The notes under the pieces: generated by a model
Databases searched by the model: none
Told to the model about the DNA's origin: nothing
Seen by the model: the letters and a program-made list of their open reading frames with translations, nothing else
Position numbers and translations under genes: made by a program
Assembly (NCBI RefSeq): GCF_017742835.1
Contig: NZ_CP072392.1
Span: 1,906,385-1,970,384 of the forward strand
Direction of reading: 5' to 3'
Length of the DNA stretch: 64,000 nt
Origin: Aquabacter sp. L1I39
GTDB lineage: Bacteria; Pseudomonadota; Alphaproteobacteria; Rhizobiales; Xanthobacteraceae
Part shown: positions 17,282 to 26,766 of the stretch, in pieces
Numbering within the stretch: the stretch's first letter is position 1
Layout of the letters: every line of letters begins with the position of its first letter

Positions 17282-17628
17282 ATCGCTTCCAATGCCCTCG
17301 CTAATCCATGGCCGGGCGCAGGGCGCACCCGACACTCCCATTCCGCGCACCTTGGCCAGTGCTTATGATTTTAACGCATAACTAGCATGCACAGATCGGT
17401 GGTCAATATGGGGAAATGAAGAATTTGAACGAGCGTCCGATTCCTGTGGAATAACGCTGCCGATCCCGCCTGGACCGCCGGGTGCGGCTTTCCGGCCGCT
17501 GACCCAGCGTCGCCGCCTAGCATGGGCGCGGACGGGAGGCTAGTCCCCGCCCGCCCCGCGTGCGGGCGCTTCCGCAGCGGCATTCCCGAACGCGCGGCCT
17601 GCGCGCTCAATGGCGCCCCGGCATGGGG
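17282..17628. other. intergenic region upstream of the first HAAT operon
   Basis: 347 bp with no convincing gene. The left part (17360-17450) is relatively A+T-rich and must hold the leftward promoter of the transporter operon. A minus-strand TTGACC (17406-17401) lies 17 bases before AGTTAT (17383-17378), a weak sigma-70 candidate. The right part is G+C-rich and lies downstream of the AhpD-like gene stop; I see no strong terminator there. Confidence 0.4.
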
Positions 17629-18519
17629 TCACTTCCCCGTGACGGGCGGTCTTCCGGTCGCCTTCGGGCGCGGCTTGCGGGGCGCAGGGGTGGTGGTGGC
17701 CTTGCGCGACTGCACCGCCTTCATGTCGTCCGCCTTGGACTTCGCCACGGCGGGCTTGGCTTTGACCATGGACTGCTGCGCGGGGGAGTCATTGCCTGCA
17801 GGCGCCGGCGCGACCGCGACGGGGACCGTCTCGCGGGGCGTGCGGGCCTGGGCGTGATAGGCCTCGTTGGGCCGCATGTCGGTGGCTGCTGCGATGCGGT
17901 TGGACATGTTGAAGAAGGCGGTCACCGCCGAAATATCCCAGATGTCCCGCTCGCTGAAGCCCGCCGCGCGCAAGGCGGCGCGGTCGGCCTCCTCCACCTC
18001 CCACGGGCGTTCGGTGAGCTTCACCGCGAAGTCCAGCATCGCGCGCTGGCGGGCATCGAGCCGGGCGGCGCGATAATTCATCACCATCTGTTCGCCCAGG
18101 ATCGGGTCGCCGGACAATTGACGAACAGCCGCGCCGTGGGCGGTGAGGCAGTAATAGCAGCGGTTCACGCTGGAGACCGCCACGGCGATCATCTCGCGTT
18201 CGAGCTTGCTGAGGCCGGAGGGGGCCAGCATCAGGTCGTTATACATGCCCGAGAAGGCACCGAGCTTGGCGAGGTCGAAGGCATAGGCCTCCAGCACGTT
18301 CGGAACGAAGCCGATCTTCTCCATGCACTTGTCGAAATAGGCCTGCGTGGGGGCGTCCAGTTCGGTGCGCGAAAGGCCGAGGGCGATGGCTGGCTGGTCG
18401 TCGCGGACCCGAGCGGGAGGGGCGGCTTGGGGGATTGCCTTCGCCGTGGGCGCGCCTTTGCTTTCGGCAGGTTTTCCCTGCGTCTTCTTCGGCTTGCCTG
18501 ACTTAACCTGGGAGGTCAT
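17629..18519 (-). CDS. carboxymuconolactone decarboxylase/AhpD-like peroxidase-related protein with basic tails
   Basis: 296 residues. The core (about 40-225) matches the peroxidase-related AhpD-like family, with the CxxC-x3-H motif CYYCLTAH (Cys121, Cys124, His128) that gives thiol-dependent peroxidase or reductase chemistry. The core is flanked by low-complexity tails: about 38 Lys/Pro/Ala-rich residues at the N-terminus and about 70 at the C-terminus, ending in repeated Lys-Pro segments. Family members usually lack such tails. It is divergent from NAD-glutamate dehydrogenase across 130 bp. The substrate is unknown. Confidence 0.82.
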   Translation of the reverse strand: MTSQVKSGKPKKTQGKPAESKGAPTAKAIPQAAPPARVRDDQPAIALGLSRTELDAPTQAYFDKCMEKIGFVPNVLEAYAFDLAKLGAFSGMYNDLMLAPSGLSKLEREMIAVAVSSVNRCYYCLTAHGAAVRQLSGDPILGEQMVMNYRAARLDARQRAMLDFAVKLTERPWEVEEADRAALRAAGFSERDIWDISAVTAFFNMSNRIAAATDMRPNEAYHAQARTPRETVPVAVAPAPAGNDSPAQQSMVKAKPAVAKSKADDMKAVQSRKATTTPAPRKPRPKATGRPPVTGK

Positions 18520-18649
18520 GGTGAGGCCCTTCTTGATGTTGCGTCATCGTCCCATCGCGGTGGTGTGCCACATCGGGAGACGCAATGACGATAGGGGGGG
18601 CGGAGTGCCTTTGTCCCCCGATCGCGCCGGGGACAACGGGGAGTGCGTC

Positions 18650-21600
18650 ATGAACGTCCAGGCCAATCAATCCGCCAACAAGGCGACCGGGACAAACGAG
18701 CGTATTGCCGCAGCGGTGGCTCTTCTGGAAGACGGCGTGCCGGAGGCGTTCGCCCGCGCGCTTCTTAGCGGCGCGGCGCCGGAGGACGTGGCGGCGCTCC
18801 AGCCAGAGGCCCTCGTCTGCCTCGTGCGCGAGGCCTATGCCCATCTGCGCCAGCGCCCACCGGGCCGGCAGGACGTGAAGGTCTTCAACCCCGACTGGCC
18901 CGGCGCGCCTGCCATCACCGTCATCGAGGCGGTGAATGACGACATGGCGTTCCTGTTCGATTCCGTGGCCGGCGAATTGTCGGACCGCGGCCTCGAGCTC
19001 AAGCTCGTCTCCCATCCCATCCTGGCGGTGGAGCGCGACTCGAACGGCGCCCTCACGGCGCTCGATGCCAACCTGCACGAGGCCGAGGGGCGACACATGC
19101 CCCATGAGAGCTTCATTCACCTGCATGTGCAGCGCATCGACAGCGAAGCGGACTGCGCGGATCTGAAAGCCGCCCTCGACCAGACCCTCGACGACGTCCG
19201 CGCCGCCAATCGCGACTTCGTCGCCATGCGCAATGCGGTGTACGAGGTCTCGAAGGGCTATCGCCGCGAGGCGCGGCCCTATGGCGACGAGGAGCGCGAG
19301 GAAGCGGCCGATTTCGTCGAATGGCTGGTGCTGGACAATTTCACCTTCATCGGCGTGCGCACCTATCGCTTCACGGCCGATGGGGGCTTAGAGGCGGATG
19401 CGCAGAGCGGCCTCGGCATCCTCAAGGACCCGCAGGTGCGCGAATTGCGGCTCGGCGACGAGGCGGTGGGCGATTCGCCCGAGAGCCGGCAGTTCCTGAG
19501 CGACGAGGTCCCCCTCGTCATCACCAAGTCGAGCCTGCGCTCCCGCGTCCATCGCCGCGCCTATCTCGACTATGTGGGCGTGAAGCTGCACGACGGGCAG
19601 GGCAAGCTGGTGGGCGAGATGCGCATCATCGGCCTCTTCACCTCCAACGCCTACACCCATTCCGTGCGGCAGATCCCCTATCTGCGGCGCAAGGCGGAGA
19701 GCGTGTTCTCCAGGGCGGACCTGGAGCGGGAGAGCCATTCCGGCAAGGCGCTTGCCACCGTCCTTGAGACCTATCCCCGCGACGACCTGTTCCAGATCGA
19801 GACCGACCAGCTCCTGCGCTACGCGTTGGAGATCCTGTCGCTCTATGATCGTCCCCGCGTGCGTGTCCTGCCGCGGATCGACCCCTTCGACCGCTTCGTC
19901 TCGGTGCTGGTCTTCGTGCCCCGCGACCGCTTCGATAGCGCCCTGCGCGAGCGCATCGGCGACCGTCTTGCCGGTGCCTTCGGCGGCCATGTGGCGGCCT
20001 TCACCCCCACCTTCCTCACCGATGTGCCGCTGACCCGCGTCCAGTACATCATCGGCCGGCGAGAGGGCCGCACGCCGGTGGTGGACCGCGCCGAGCTTGA
20101 ATCCCAGGTGGCGCACGATGTCCTGTCCTGGCCCGAACGCCTGCGCGACGCGCTGCGCGACGCCCATGGCGATGCCGCCCCCGCCTTGATGGCGCGCTAT
20201 TGCGCAGCGTTCGGCGCCGGCTATGTGGCCTCCACCTCCATCCCCACCGCCATGGCCGACATTGAGCTCCTGGAGCGCCTGTCGCCCGAACGGCCCATCG
20301 CGCTGGACTTCTTCCGGCGGGAGGAGGACCCGGCCACCCGCATCTCCCTGCGCCTGCTCTCCCTCGGCCAGCCGCTGCCGCTCTCGGTGCGGGTGCCCAT
20401 GCTGGAGAATATGGGCCTGAAGTCCATCAACGAGCGCACCTACCGCATCGTGCCCACCCTCAACGGGGAGGAGACGACGCCGTCATGGCTGCACGAAATG
20501 TCGCTGGAGCGCACCGATGGCGGCACCATCGACGTGACCGGCGCCGCCGAGCGGATGGAAGACCTGCTCACCGCCGTCCTGCGGGACGAGGCGGAGAATG
20601 ACGGCTTCAACGCGCTCGTGCTCGATACCGGCCTCGACTGGCGGGAAGTGGCGCTGGTGCGGGCGCTTGGGCGCTATCTGCGCCAGGCCGGCATCGCCTA
20701 CAGCCAGGACTATCTGTGGACCACCCTGGTCGGCCACAAGGACGTGGCGGCGCAGATCGTCGCCCTGTTCCACGCCCGCTTCGACCCGGCCCTCGCCCAG
20801 GACGAGGAGGCCCGCACAGCCCGCGAGACGCCGATCCGCGAGGCCATCGAGGCGCGGCTCGCCGATGTGTCGTCCCTGGATGAGGACCGCATCCTGCGGC
20901 GTTTCGTGAACCTGGTGGACGCGGCGCTGCGCACCACCTTCTACCAGCGGGACGGGGAGGGCCGGGTGAAGCCGGTCATCGCCATCAAGTATTCCAGCCG
21001 CAAGGTGGAAGGGCTGCCCTTGCCGCGCCCGCTCTACGAGGTGTTCGTCTATGCGCCGCGCGTGGAGGGCGTCCATCTGCGCTTCGGCAAGGTGGCGCGC
21101 GGCGGCCTGCGCTGGTCCGACCGGCCGCAGGATTTCCGCACCGAGGTGCTGGGTCTCGTGAAGGCGCAGCAGGTGAAGAATGCGGTGATCGTGCCGGTGG
21201 GTGCCAAGGGCGGCTTCGTGCCCAAGCGCCTGCCCGCCGGTGGCTCGCGCGATGCCATCCAGGCGGAGGGCATCGCTGCCTACGAGCTGTTCGTCTCCAG
21301 CCTCCTGGACATCACCGACAATCTGGCCGGCGGCGCGGTGGTGCATCCCAGCCAGGTGACCATGCTCGACGGCGACGATCCCTATCTGGTTGTGGCGGCG
21401 GACAAGGGCACGGCCACTTTCTCCGACATCGCCAACGGCATCTCCCAGAAGCACGGCTTCTGGCTGGACGATGCCTTCGCCTCCGGCGGCTCTGTGGGCT
21501 ATGACCACAAGGCCATGGGCATCACCGCCCGCGGCGCGTGGGAGGCGGTGAAGCGCCATTTCCGCGAGATCAACGTGGATATCCAGACCACCCCCATCGC

Positions 21601-23482
21601 GGTGGTGGGCGTGGGCGACATGTCGGGCGACGTGTTCGGCAACGGCATGCTGCTGTCCAAGGCGCTGAAGCTGGTGGCGGCGTTCGACCACCGCCACATC
21701 TTCATCGATCCCCATCCCGATCCCTCGCGCTCGTTCGTGGAGCGCCAGCGCCTGTTCAACCTCCCCCGCTCCAGCTGGGCGGACTATGATGCGAGCCTCC
21801 TCTCCGAGGGTGGCGGCATCTATCCGCGTTCGGCCAAGAGCATTCCCCTCTCGCCCCAGGCCCGCACCGTCATCGGCCTCGACAAGGCGGAGGCAACCCC
21901 GGCTGAGGTGATGAGCGCGATCCTGCGCGCCCAGGTGGACCTTCTGTGGTTCGGCGGCATCGGCACCTATGTGCGCGCCGGCTCCGAGACCGACGCGCAA
22001 GTGGGCGACAAGGCCAATGACGCCATCCGCATCGCGGCCTCCGAGCTGCGGGTTAAGGTGGTGGGCGAGGGCGCGAACCTCGGCATGACCCAGCGCGGGC
22101 GCATTGAGGCCGCGCGTCGCGGCGTGCGGCTCAACACCGACGCCATCGACAATTCAGCCGGCGTCAACACCTCCGACGTGGAGGTGAACATCAAGATCGC
22201 CCTGTCCCTCCCGGTGGCGGAAGGGGTGCTCTCTGCCCCGGACCGCGCGGCCTTGCTCGGCCAGATGACGAACGAGGTGGGCAACCTGGTCCTGCGCAAC
22301 AATTACGCGCAGACGCTCGCCCTCTCCCTCGCCGAGCGGGCCGGGACCTCGGACCTCGCCTTCCAGCAGCGCCTCATGCAGATGCTGGAACTGCGGGGCG
22401 AACTGGATCGGGCGGTGGAATATCTGCCGACCGACGCCGAAATCCAGGAGCGCCGCTCGCGCGGGGAGGCCCTCACCCGGCCGGAACTGGCGGTGTTGCT
22501 CGCCTATGCCAAGCTCTCGCTCTATGACGAGCTGCTCACCTCCGACGTGCCCGACGATGCCTTCTTCGAGGGCGACCTGGTGCGCTACTTCCCGCAGGCT
22601 CTGCACCAGCGCTTCCCCACTGCCATCGATCACCACCGGCTGCGCCGCGAGATCATCGCCACGGGCCTCGCCAATGCGGTGATCAATCTGGGGGGGCCTG
22701 CGGCCATCGCCCGGGTGGCGGACCAGACGGGCGCGGATTCCGCCTCCATCGTGCGGGCCTTCGCCATCGTCAATCACAGCTTCGGATTGCCCTGGCTCTA
22801 TACGGCCATCGACGCCCTCGACAACAAGATCGACGGCAAGGTGCAGCTCGGCCTTTACGGTGCGCTTCAGGAACTGCTGCTCAGCCGCACCATATGGATG
22901 CTCCGCAATGTCAGCGCCAGCGCGAGCATTGCGGACGTGGTGAAGGAGTATGAGGCCGGCATCTCGGCGCTGTCGGGGGTGCTCGATGCGAGCCTGCCCA
23001 TGGCTTGGCGCGCCTGGCGTGACCGGGAGGTGGCGGCTCTCATCGAGAAGCAGGTGCCGGACGCGCTGGCGCGGCAGGTGGTGCTGTTGCGGGCGCTCGG
23101 GGCAGGGACGGACATCGCCCTTCTTTCCCAGACCACCGGGCGCACCATTGCCGATGCGGCGCCCACCTTCTTCGCGGCAGGCCGCTACTTCGCCGTGGAC
23201 GAGATCGGCCAGGCGGCGCGGGGCATTGTTGCTCCCGATTATTACGACCGCCTCGCGCTCGACCGCGCCATGGGGCAGGTGGAGACCTTCGTACGGCAGG
23301 TGACGGTGGAGATCCTCGCCACCGGTCTGTCGGGAGACGAGGCCCTGGAAGCCTGGGTGACCCGCCGCCGCAAGGAGGTGGAGCGCACCCGCGCCACTGT
23401 CCAGGATATCGTCGCCTCCGGCCTGACGCTGTCCAAGCTGACGCTGGCGGCCAACCTGCTTGCGGACCTCACCCGCGCCTGA
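18650..23482 (+). CDS. NAD-specific glutamate dehydrogenase, large (GDH180-type)
   Basis: 1,610 residues from ATG 18650, with GGGGAG seven bases upstream; the frame is open to 18347 without a comparable start. It converts glutamate to 2-oxoglutarate and ammonia with NAD. The N-terminal half is the regulatory ACT-like region of bacterial large GDHs. The catalytic centre is marked by GGLRWSDRPQDFRTEV and then PVGAKGGFVPK with the substrate Lys. The NAD fold has VVGVGDMSGDVFGNGML, then VGEGANLGMTQRGRIE. Length fits the family and I see no interruption. It is monocistronic and ends in a strong bidirectional terminator. It links glutamate catabolism to the TCA cycle. Confidence 0.95.
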   Translation: MNVQANQSANKATGTNERIAAAVALLEDGVPEAFARALLSGAAPEDVAALQPEALVCLVREAYAHLRQRPPGRQDVKVFNPDWPGAPAITVIEAVNDDMAFLFDSVAGELSDRGLELKLVSHPILAVERDSNGALTALDANLHEAEGRHMPHESFIHLHVQRIDSEADCADLKAALDQTLDDVRAANRDFVAMRNAVYEVSKGYRREARPYGDEEREEAADFVEWLVLDNFTFIGVRTYRFTADGGLEADAQSGLGILKDPQVRELRLGDEAVGDSPESRQFLSDEVPLVITKSSLRSRVHRRAYLDYVGVKLHDGQGKLVGEMRIIGLFTSNAYTHSVRQIPYLRRKAESVFSRADLERESHSGKALATVLETYPRDDLFQIETDQLLRYALEILSLYDRPRVRVLPRIDPFDRFVSVLVFVPRDRFDSALRERIGDRLAGAFGGHVAAFTPTFLTDVPLTRVQYIIGRREGRTPVVDRAELESQVAHDVLSWPERLRDALRDAHGDAAPALMARYCAAFGAGYVASTSIPTAMADIELLERLSPERPIALDFFRREEDPATRISLRLLSLGQPLPLSVRVPMLENMGLKSINERTYRIVPTLNGEETTPSWLHEMSLERTDGGTIDVTGAAERMEDLLTAVLRDEAENDGFNALVLDTGLDWREVALVRALGRYLRQAGIAYSQDYLWTTLVGHKDVAAQIVALFHARFDPALAQDEEARTARETPIREAIEARLADVSSLDEDRILRRFVNLVDAALRTTFYQRDGEGRVKPVIAIKYSSRKVEGLPLPRPLYEVFVYAPRVEGVHLRFGKVARGGLRWSDRPQDFRTEVLGLVKAQQVKNAVIVPVGAKGGFVPKRLPAGGSRDAIQAEGIAAYELFVSSLLDITDNLAGGAVVHPSQVTMLDGDDPYLVVAADKGTATFSDIANGISQKHGFWLDDAFASGGSVGYDHKAMGITARGAWEAVKRHFREINVDIQTTPIAVVGVGDMSGDVFGNGMLLSKALKLVAAFDHRHIFIDPHPDPSRSFVERQRLFNLPRSSWADYDASLLSEGGGIYPRSAKSIPLSPQARTVIGLDKAEATPAEVMSAILRAQVDLLWFGGIGTYVRAGSETDAQVGDKANDAIRIAASELRVKVVGEGANLGMTQRGRIEAARRGVRLNTDAIDNSAGVNTSDVEVNIKIALSLPVAEGVLSAPDRAALLGQMTNEVGNLVLRNNYAQTLALSLAERAGTSDLAFQQRLMQMLELRGELDRAVEYLPTDAEIQERRSRGEALTRPELAVLLAYAKLSLYDELLTSDVPDDAFFEGDLVRYFPQALHQRFPTAIDHHRLRREIIATGLANAVINLGGPAAIARVADQTGADSASIVRAFAIVNHSFGLPWLYTAIDALDNKIDGKVQLGLYGALQELLLSRTIWMLRNVSASASIADVVKEYEAGISALSGVLDASLPMAWRAWRDREVAALIEKQVPDALARQVVLLRALGAGTDIALLSQTTGRTIADAAPTFFAAGRYFAVDEIGQAARGIVAPDYYDRLALDRAMGQVETFVRQVTVEILATGLSGDEALEAWVTRRRKEVERTRATVQDIVASGLTLSKLTLAANLLADLTRA

Positions 23483-23489
23483 GGAAACC

Positions 23490-23536
23490 AAGCCGGCGGG
23501 TGATGCCCGCCGGCTTCCTCCGCCCCGCTGCGGGGC
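23490..23536. terminator. bidirectional terminator pair
   Basis: The arms AAGCCGGCGGG and CCCGCCGGCTT with a TGATG loop (23490-23516) lie 7 bp after the glutamate dehydrogenase stop. A second small hairpin, GCCCCG-CTG-CGGGGC, is at 23522-23536. Both sit between convergent genes, so they can serve the dehydrogenase on the right-going strand and the sulfotransferase on the left-going strand. Confidence 0.75.
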
Positions 23537-23555
23537 ATATCTCAGATGCCGGACC

Positions 23556-24491
23556 TCAGATGTCCATCTGCGCGGCATAGGCAGGCGTGGGGCGGATCAT
23601 CGAGACCGCTGCCGGCTGATATCTCCGGTGCTGTGGCACGGGCAGCGGGGGGATCTGGCCTTCGGTCTCCAGGCCGTAGCCCAGGCGGGGCAGGTCGAAG
23701 CCCGCGGCGGCCGCCTGGAGAAGGGCCTCTTCGGCCGGTCCCCAGTCTGCCGCGCAAAGCTGGGACTGCCGCTCCGACGTGTTGCGCCCGATGGCGGTTG
23801 AGGGCAGCCAGCGCCGGTGCAGCACCGGCAGGCCGATAAAGGCGGAGATGCGCCCGAGCTGTCCCGGCATGTCCAGGCACATTTCCTCGTAGCGCAAATG
23901 GAGCACGTCCGAGCGCCGGCCCCAGGCGGAGACGTGGGCGCACCAATAGGCCGGCGGCGTCAGCCGTCCTTCCGGATCGCGGCTGCTGGGGCTGGCGAGA
24001 TAGTCGGTGAAGCTGAGGGTGGGCGCGATCTGGTGGCGCGGCTCGTGACCCTTCCGGTCAAAGTAGTATTGCGATCGCAGGACGTCCCTGGGATTGCGCA
24101 CGATGTGCAGATGAAAGGCGCTGGAATAGCAGGCGGTCGCGGCCACCCAGTGCAGGTAGGAATGCCAGGGATCACGGCTGTGGGTCTTCTCGCCGAAATG
24201 GCGCTCATGGCTTTTCAGGACCACCGGCATGCGCCCGAGGCGGGAGAAGAAGTCCTCCTCAAGCTGGAACCAGTCCCGCGCCACCTGGAAGTTCTGTAGC
24301 AGCGTGTCGATAAGGAAATGGGTGCCGGAGCGGCGGTGGGACTGAACGATGATGGCGGGCTGCAGGATGCCCTCCTCGCAGTCGCCGATGCCGCCCAGAA
24401 AAGCGCCCTGGTTTCCGGCCTCGTGGCGGCGGCTCTGTCCCCACTTCACCGCGGACCACGCACGATGAACCTTCCGCGTGAATGACACCAT
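23556..24491 (-). CDS. sulfotransferase-family protein
   Basis: 311 residues. The PAPS 5'-phosphosulfate loop is IIVQSHRRSGTHFLIDTLL (about residues 47-65) and the 3'-phosphate motif is LHIVRNPRDVLRSQYYF (about 128-144), both in order for the sulfotransferase-1 family. A conserved segment, LHLRYEEMC, follows. It should transfer sulfate from PAPS to a hydroxyl or amine on a glycan, lipid or small molecule. It stands alone, convergent with NAD-GDH, and none of its neighbours make PAPS. The upstream region holds one copy of a dispersed palindromic repeat. Confidence 0.82.
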   Translation of the reverse strand: MVSFTRKVHRAWSAVKWGQSRRHEAGNQGAFLGGIGDCEEGILQPAIIVQSHRRSGTHFLIDTLLQNFQVARDWFQLEEDFFSRLGRMPVVLKSHERHFGEKTHSRDPWHSYLHWVAATACYSSAFHLHIVRNPRDVLRSQYYFDRKGHEPRHQIAPTLSFTDYLASPSSRDPEGRLTPPAYWCAHVSAWGRRSDVLHLRYEEMCLDMPGQLGRISAFIGLPVLHRRWLPSTAIGRNTSERQSQLCAADWGPAEEALLQAAAAGFDLPRLGYGLETEGQIPPLPVPQHRRYQPAAVSMIRPTPAYAAQMDI

Positions 24492-24791
24492 GGCTTCAGT
24501 CCAAGAAGAGGCTTCAACTACAGCCGTACGCCCCCCGGCGCCGTAACATTCCCGACGCTAGCGGAAAGGCTCTCCCTGGTTAAGAACTTGCCGGGTAATG
24601 AAAAGAATCGTTTCATTTCCCGTTTACATTGCAGCAATGCGCAGCCTTCCCTAGAGCGCGCTCCGATCAGATTGAATCAATCTGATCGGTGAATCGCCCT
24701 CTCACTCATTGAGAGAGAATGCGTGATCCGATCAGTCTGCGGTGCAGGCTGATCGTCGCATGCTCTAAGGAAGGCGCTGTCCCTGGCAAGA
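24492..24791. other. intergenic region with dispersed repeat
   Basis: 300 bp with no gene. The first 150 bp are A+T-richer than the surroundings and should carry the leftward promoter of the sulfotransferase gene. The rest is the 116-bp palindromic repeat listed separately, followed by the end of the DUF2125 gene. The repeat hairpins may terminate DUF2125 transcripts. Confidence 0.5.
24652..24767 (+). repeat. 116-bp dispersed palindromic repeat, copy A
   Basis: It starts TAGAGCGCG and ends CATGCTCTA. It contains two hairpins: arms CCGATCAGATTGA and TCAATCTGATCGG separated by one base, and arms around CGATCAG...CTGATCG with a GCGGTGC centre. The inverted copy B at 31146-31261 has the same length and differs at about six positions. 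The TAGAGC/GCTCTA ends are themselves inverted. It is intergenic here, between sulfotransferase and DUF2125 genes. Confidence 0.9.
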
Positions 24792-25856
24792 CTAAAAGAG
24801 CGGCGGCACGATGCCCACCGGAAACTTGCCCAGCTGGAGCACGCCCTGGCGGAAGGTGATGGCGAAGGTGGAGCCCTTGCGCCCGGCCACGTCGCCCGAC
24901 TTTCCCGCCAGCGCCAGAGCGCCCACGATCGGTGCGATCTCGGGCGCGATGACGCCGCTGCGGGATAGGTTTTTGAGGATCTCCTCCACGCCGGCAAAGC
25001 CCAGATTGACCGCGCCGTTGAGCCGGCCCTGCGGATCCACAGACAGGGTGCCGCTGGCCGAGAGGGCAGCTTTCGGGGTCGTCACCTCGAAGGTGTCCAG
25101 GCGGAAGGTGCCGCCAGCCTCCGCCCAGGCGCGCAGCCGGTCGCGGACGGGCATGGGGCGCATGTCGTCGGCGGCACTCACATTCCCCTGCACCTTCATG
25201 TCGAGCGGACCAGGCGCGCCGGCGGCGGCCAGGGTGGTGCTCTCCGCCCCACGCACCCCGGCGGCGAAGTCGACCCCGTCGCGCCCCGTGCCGGTGGCTG
25301 GCGTGCGGCGGGCATGGACCTCCAGGTGGCTGGCCGAAAAGCCGGGAGTGGGGGCCGCGCCAGCCGCCAGGATGAGGTCGAGCTTGGGCTGCTCGATAAC
25401 GATGGACATGCGCTGCGGGCGACCGCTGGCGTCACCCACTCCGCTCATCTGGAGCAGCGACCAGCTGGCATCATAGACGCGGCCGGAGGCGAGGTCTTCC
25501 ACCCGGGCCGGGGAGGCGAATTCGGCCACGATATGGTTGGGCGCCCATACCTGGGCGACCGCATGAGCGCGGGCGGCGGTGATTTTCAGCGGATCGCCGC
25601 CCTGTGTCTCCAGCGAGGGCGCGCGGCAGACGAGCTCGAAGCGGAAGGGGAAGCCGGCGAGGCTGCGTTCCGCGCATCCCCATGTCCGACCCACCCGCGC
25701 CTCGCGCTTCAGCCAGGCCTCGATCTCCGCTTCCGCCCGATGGGCGGCGTAGAACCACAATCCGCACCAGGCGGCCGCGAACAGAAGAAGCAGGCCGAGG
25801 GGCACCGCGACGATCCAGGGCTTGCGGCGGCGGGGCGCGGCTTGCGTCGAGGTCAT
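24792..25856 (-). CDS. DUF2125 domain-containing protein
   Basis: 354 residues from ATG 25856, with GAGGAAGG upstream. A basic N-terminus is followed by one membrane segment (IVAVPLGLLLLFAAAWCGLWF, about residues 14-34), so most of the chain should be periplasmic. The conserved start of the domain, CAERSLAGFPFRFELVC, and LKITAARAHAVAQVWAPNHI are hallmarks of DUF2125, a proteobacterial family of unknown function that looks like a lipid- or polymer-contacting beta-rich protein. In related genomes it accompanies ChaC and the ftsE-ftsX-plsC block, as here. No enzyme motif is visible. Confidence 0.85.
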   Translation of the reverse strand: MTSTQAAPRRRKPWIVAVPLGLLLLFAAAWCGLWFYAAHRAEAEIEAWLKREARVGRTWGCAERSLAGFPFRFELVCRAPSLETQGGDPLKITAARAHAVAQVWAPNHIVAEFASPARVEDLASGRVYDASWSLLQMSGVGDASGRPQRMSIVIEQPKLDLILAAGAAPTPGFSASHLEVHARRTPATGTGRDGVDFAAGVRGAESTTLAAAGAPGPLDMKVQGNVSAADDMRPMPVRDRLRAWAEAGGTFRLDTFEVTTPKAALSASGTLSVDPQGRLNGAVNLGFAGVEEILKNLSRSGVIAPEIAPIVGALALAGKSGDVAGRKGSTFAITFRQGVLQLGKFPVGIVPPLF

Positions 25857-25943
25857 TCGCCTTCCTCTGTGCATGGCACATTTGTGCTTGGGACTTGCGG
25901 GCGGGGGAAGGCGCTGTTAGGCGACGGTGCGGCCCCTTTGTCA

Positions 25944-26519
25944 ATGCACGCGATGGCGACTTCCCTCCAAACCGACCCCTCCAGCGATGATCGCTGGGTG
26001 TTTGCCTATGGTTCCCTCATGTGGAACCCGGGCTTTTCGTTCGTGGAGCGGGCCGAGGCGCGCCTCCTCGGGGCGCACCGTTCGCTGTGCATCTATTCCA
26101 CCCACCATCGCGGCACGGCCGAGCAGCCGGGCTTGGTATTGGGGCTGGACCTCGGTGGCTCCTGCCGGGGTATCGCCTATCGGGTGGCGCCGGAAAACTG
26201 GGAAGAGACCCATGCCTATCTCACGGCGCGGGAGCAGATTTCCGGCGTCTATCGGGAGGCGACGCGGCGCGTGATGCTGCTGGACGGCAGCGAGCGGCGG
26301 GCGCCGGCGGTGGTCTATCTGGTCAATCGGGGCCATCCCCAATATGCAGCGGGGCTCGATCGGGAAGCCCAGCTCCACCTGGTGCGTCGCGCCCATGGCA
26401 AGTCGGGTCCGAACCGCGACTATGTGCTCGCCACCTGCGCGGCGCTGGAAGGCATGGGTCTCAGGGATGCGGGGCTGGAATGGATCGCCCAGCATCTGCG
26501 CCATCAGGTGCCCGGCTGA
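25944..26519 (+). CDS. ChaC-like gamma-glutamylcyclotransferase
   Basis: 191 residues from ATG 25944; ATG 25953 is an alternative. WVFAYGSLMWNPGF (about residues 18-31) is the glutathione-specific gamma-glutamylcyclotransferase signature. The catalytic Glu should be in LTAREQISGVYRE, and LVRRAHGKSGPNRDYV is the usual C-terminal segment. It cleaves gamma-glutamyl groups, in ChaC enzymes from glutathione, to 5-oxoproline plus the remaining peptide. It is divergent from the DUF2125 gene, an arrangement common in this order. Confidence 0.9.
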   Translation: MHAMATSLQTDPSSDDRWVFAYGSLMWNPGFSFVERAEARLLGAHRSLCIYSTHHRGTAEQPGLVLGLDLGGSCRGIAYRVAPENWEETHAYLTAREQISGVYREATRRVMLLDGSERRAPAVVYLVNRGHPQYAAGLDREAQLHLVRRAHGKSGPNRDYVLATCAALEGMGLRDAGLEWIAQHLRHQVPG

Positions 26520-26766
26520 CGCTGCTGGCGGGAAGGGGGCGCCACAGGCAGCCCCGGCATTTCCTGCCGGCGCGAGGCCCTTCGTTGCGGCCCATCCGTC
26601 AGGCCATTGTTCCCGGACGGACCCCGCGCAGCCCATCGGCGGGCGCATCCCTATGGCCGGCCTGACCTGGCTTTGGCGGCCGGCCTGAAGGGGCAGCCGC
26701 TGCAGGGTGCGCCGAAGGTGCCGGCCTCAGCCAGCTTCCCTCTCCGGGTCCGGCAATCCAGCCGCG

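Noticed and set aside
20483..22000. 505-codon minus-strand frame inside the glutamate dehydrogenase gene
   Set aside because: Shadow frame of a strongly conserved gene; composition of the translation is not protein-like.
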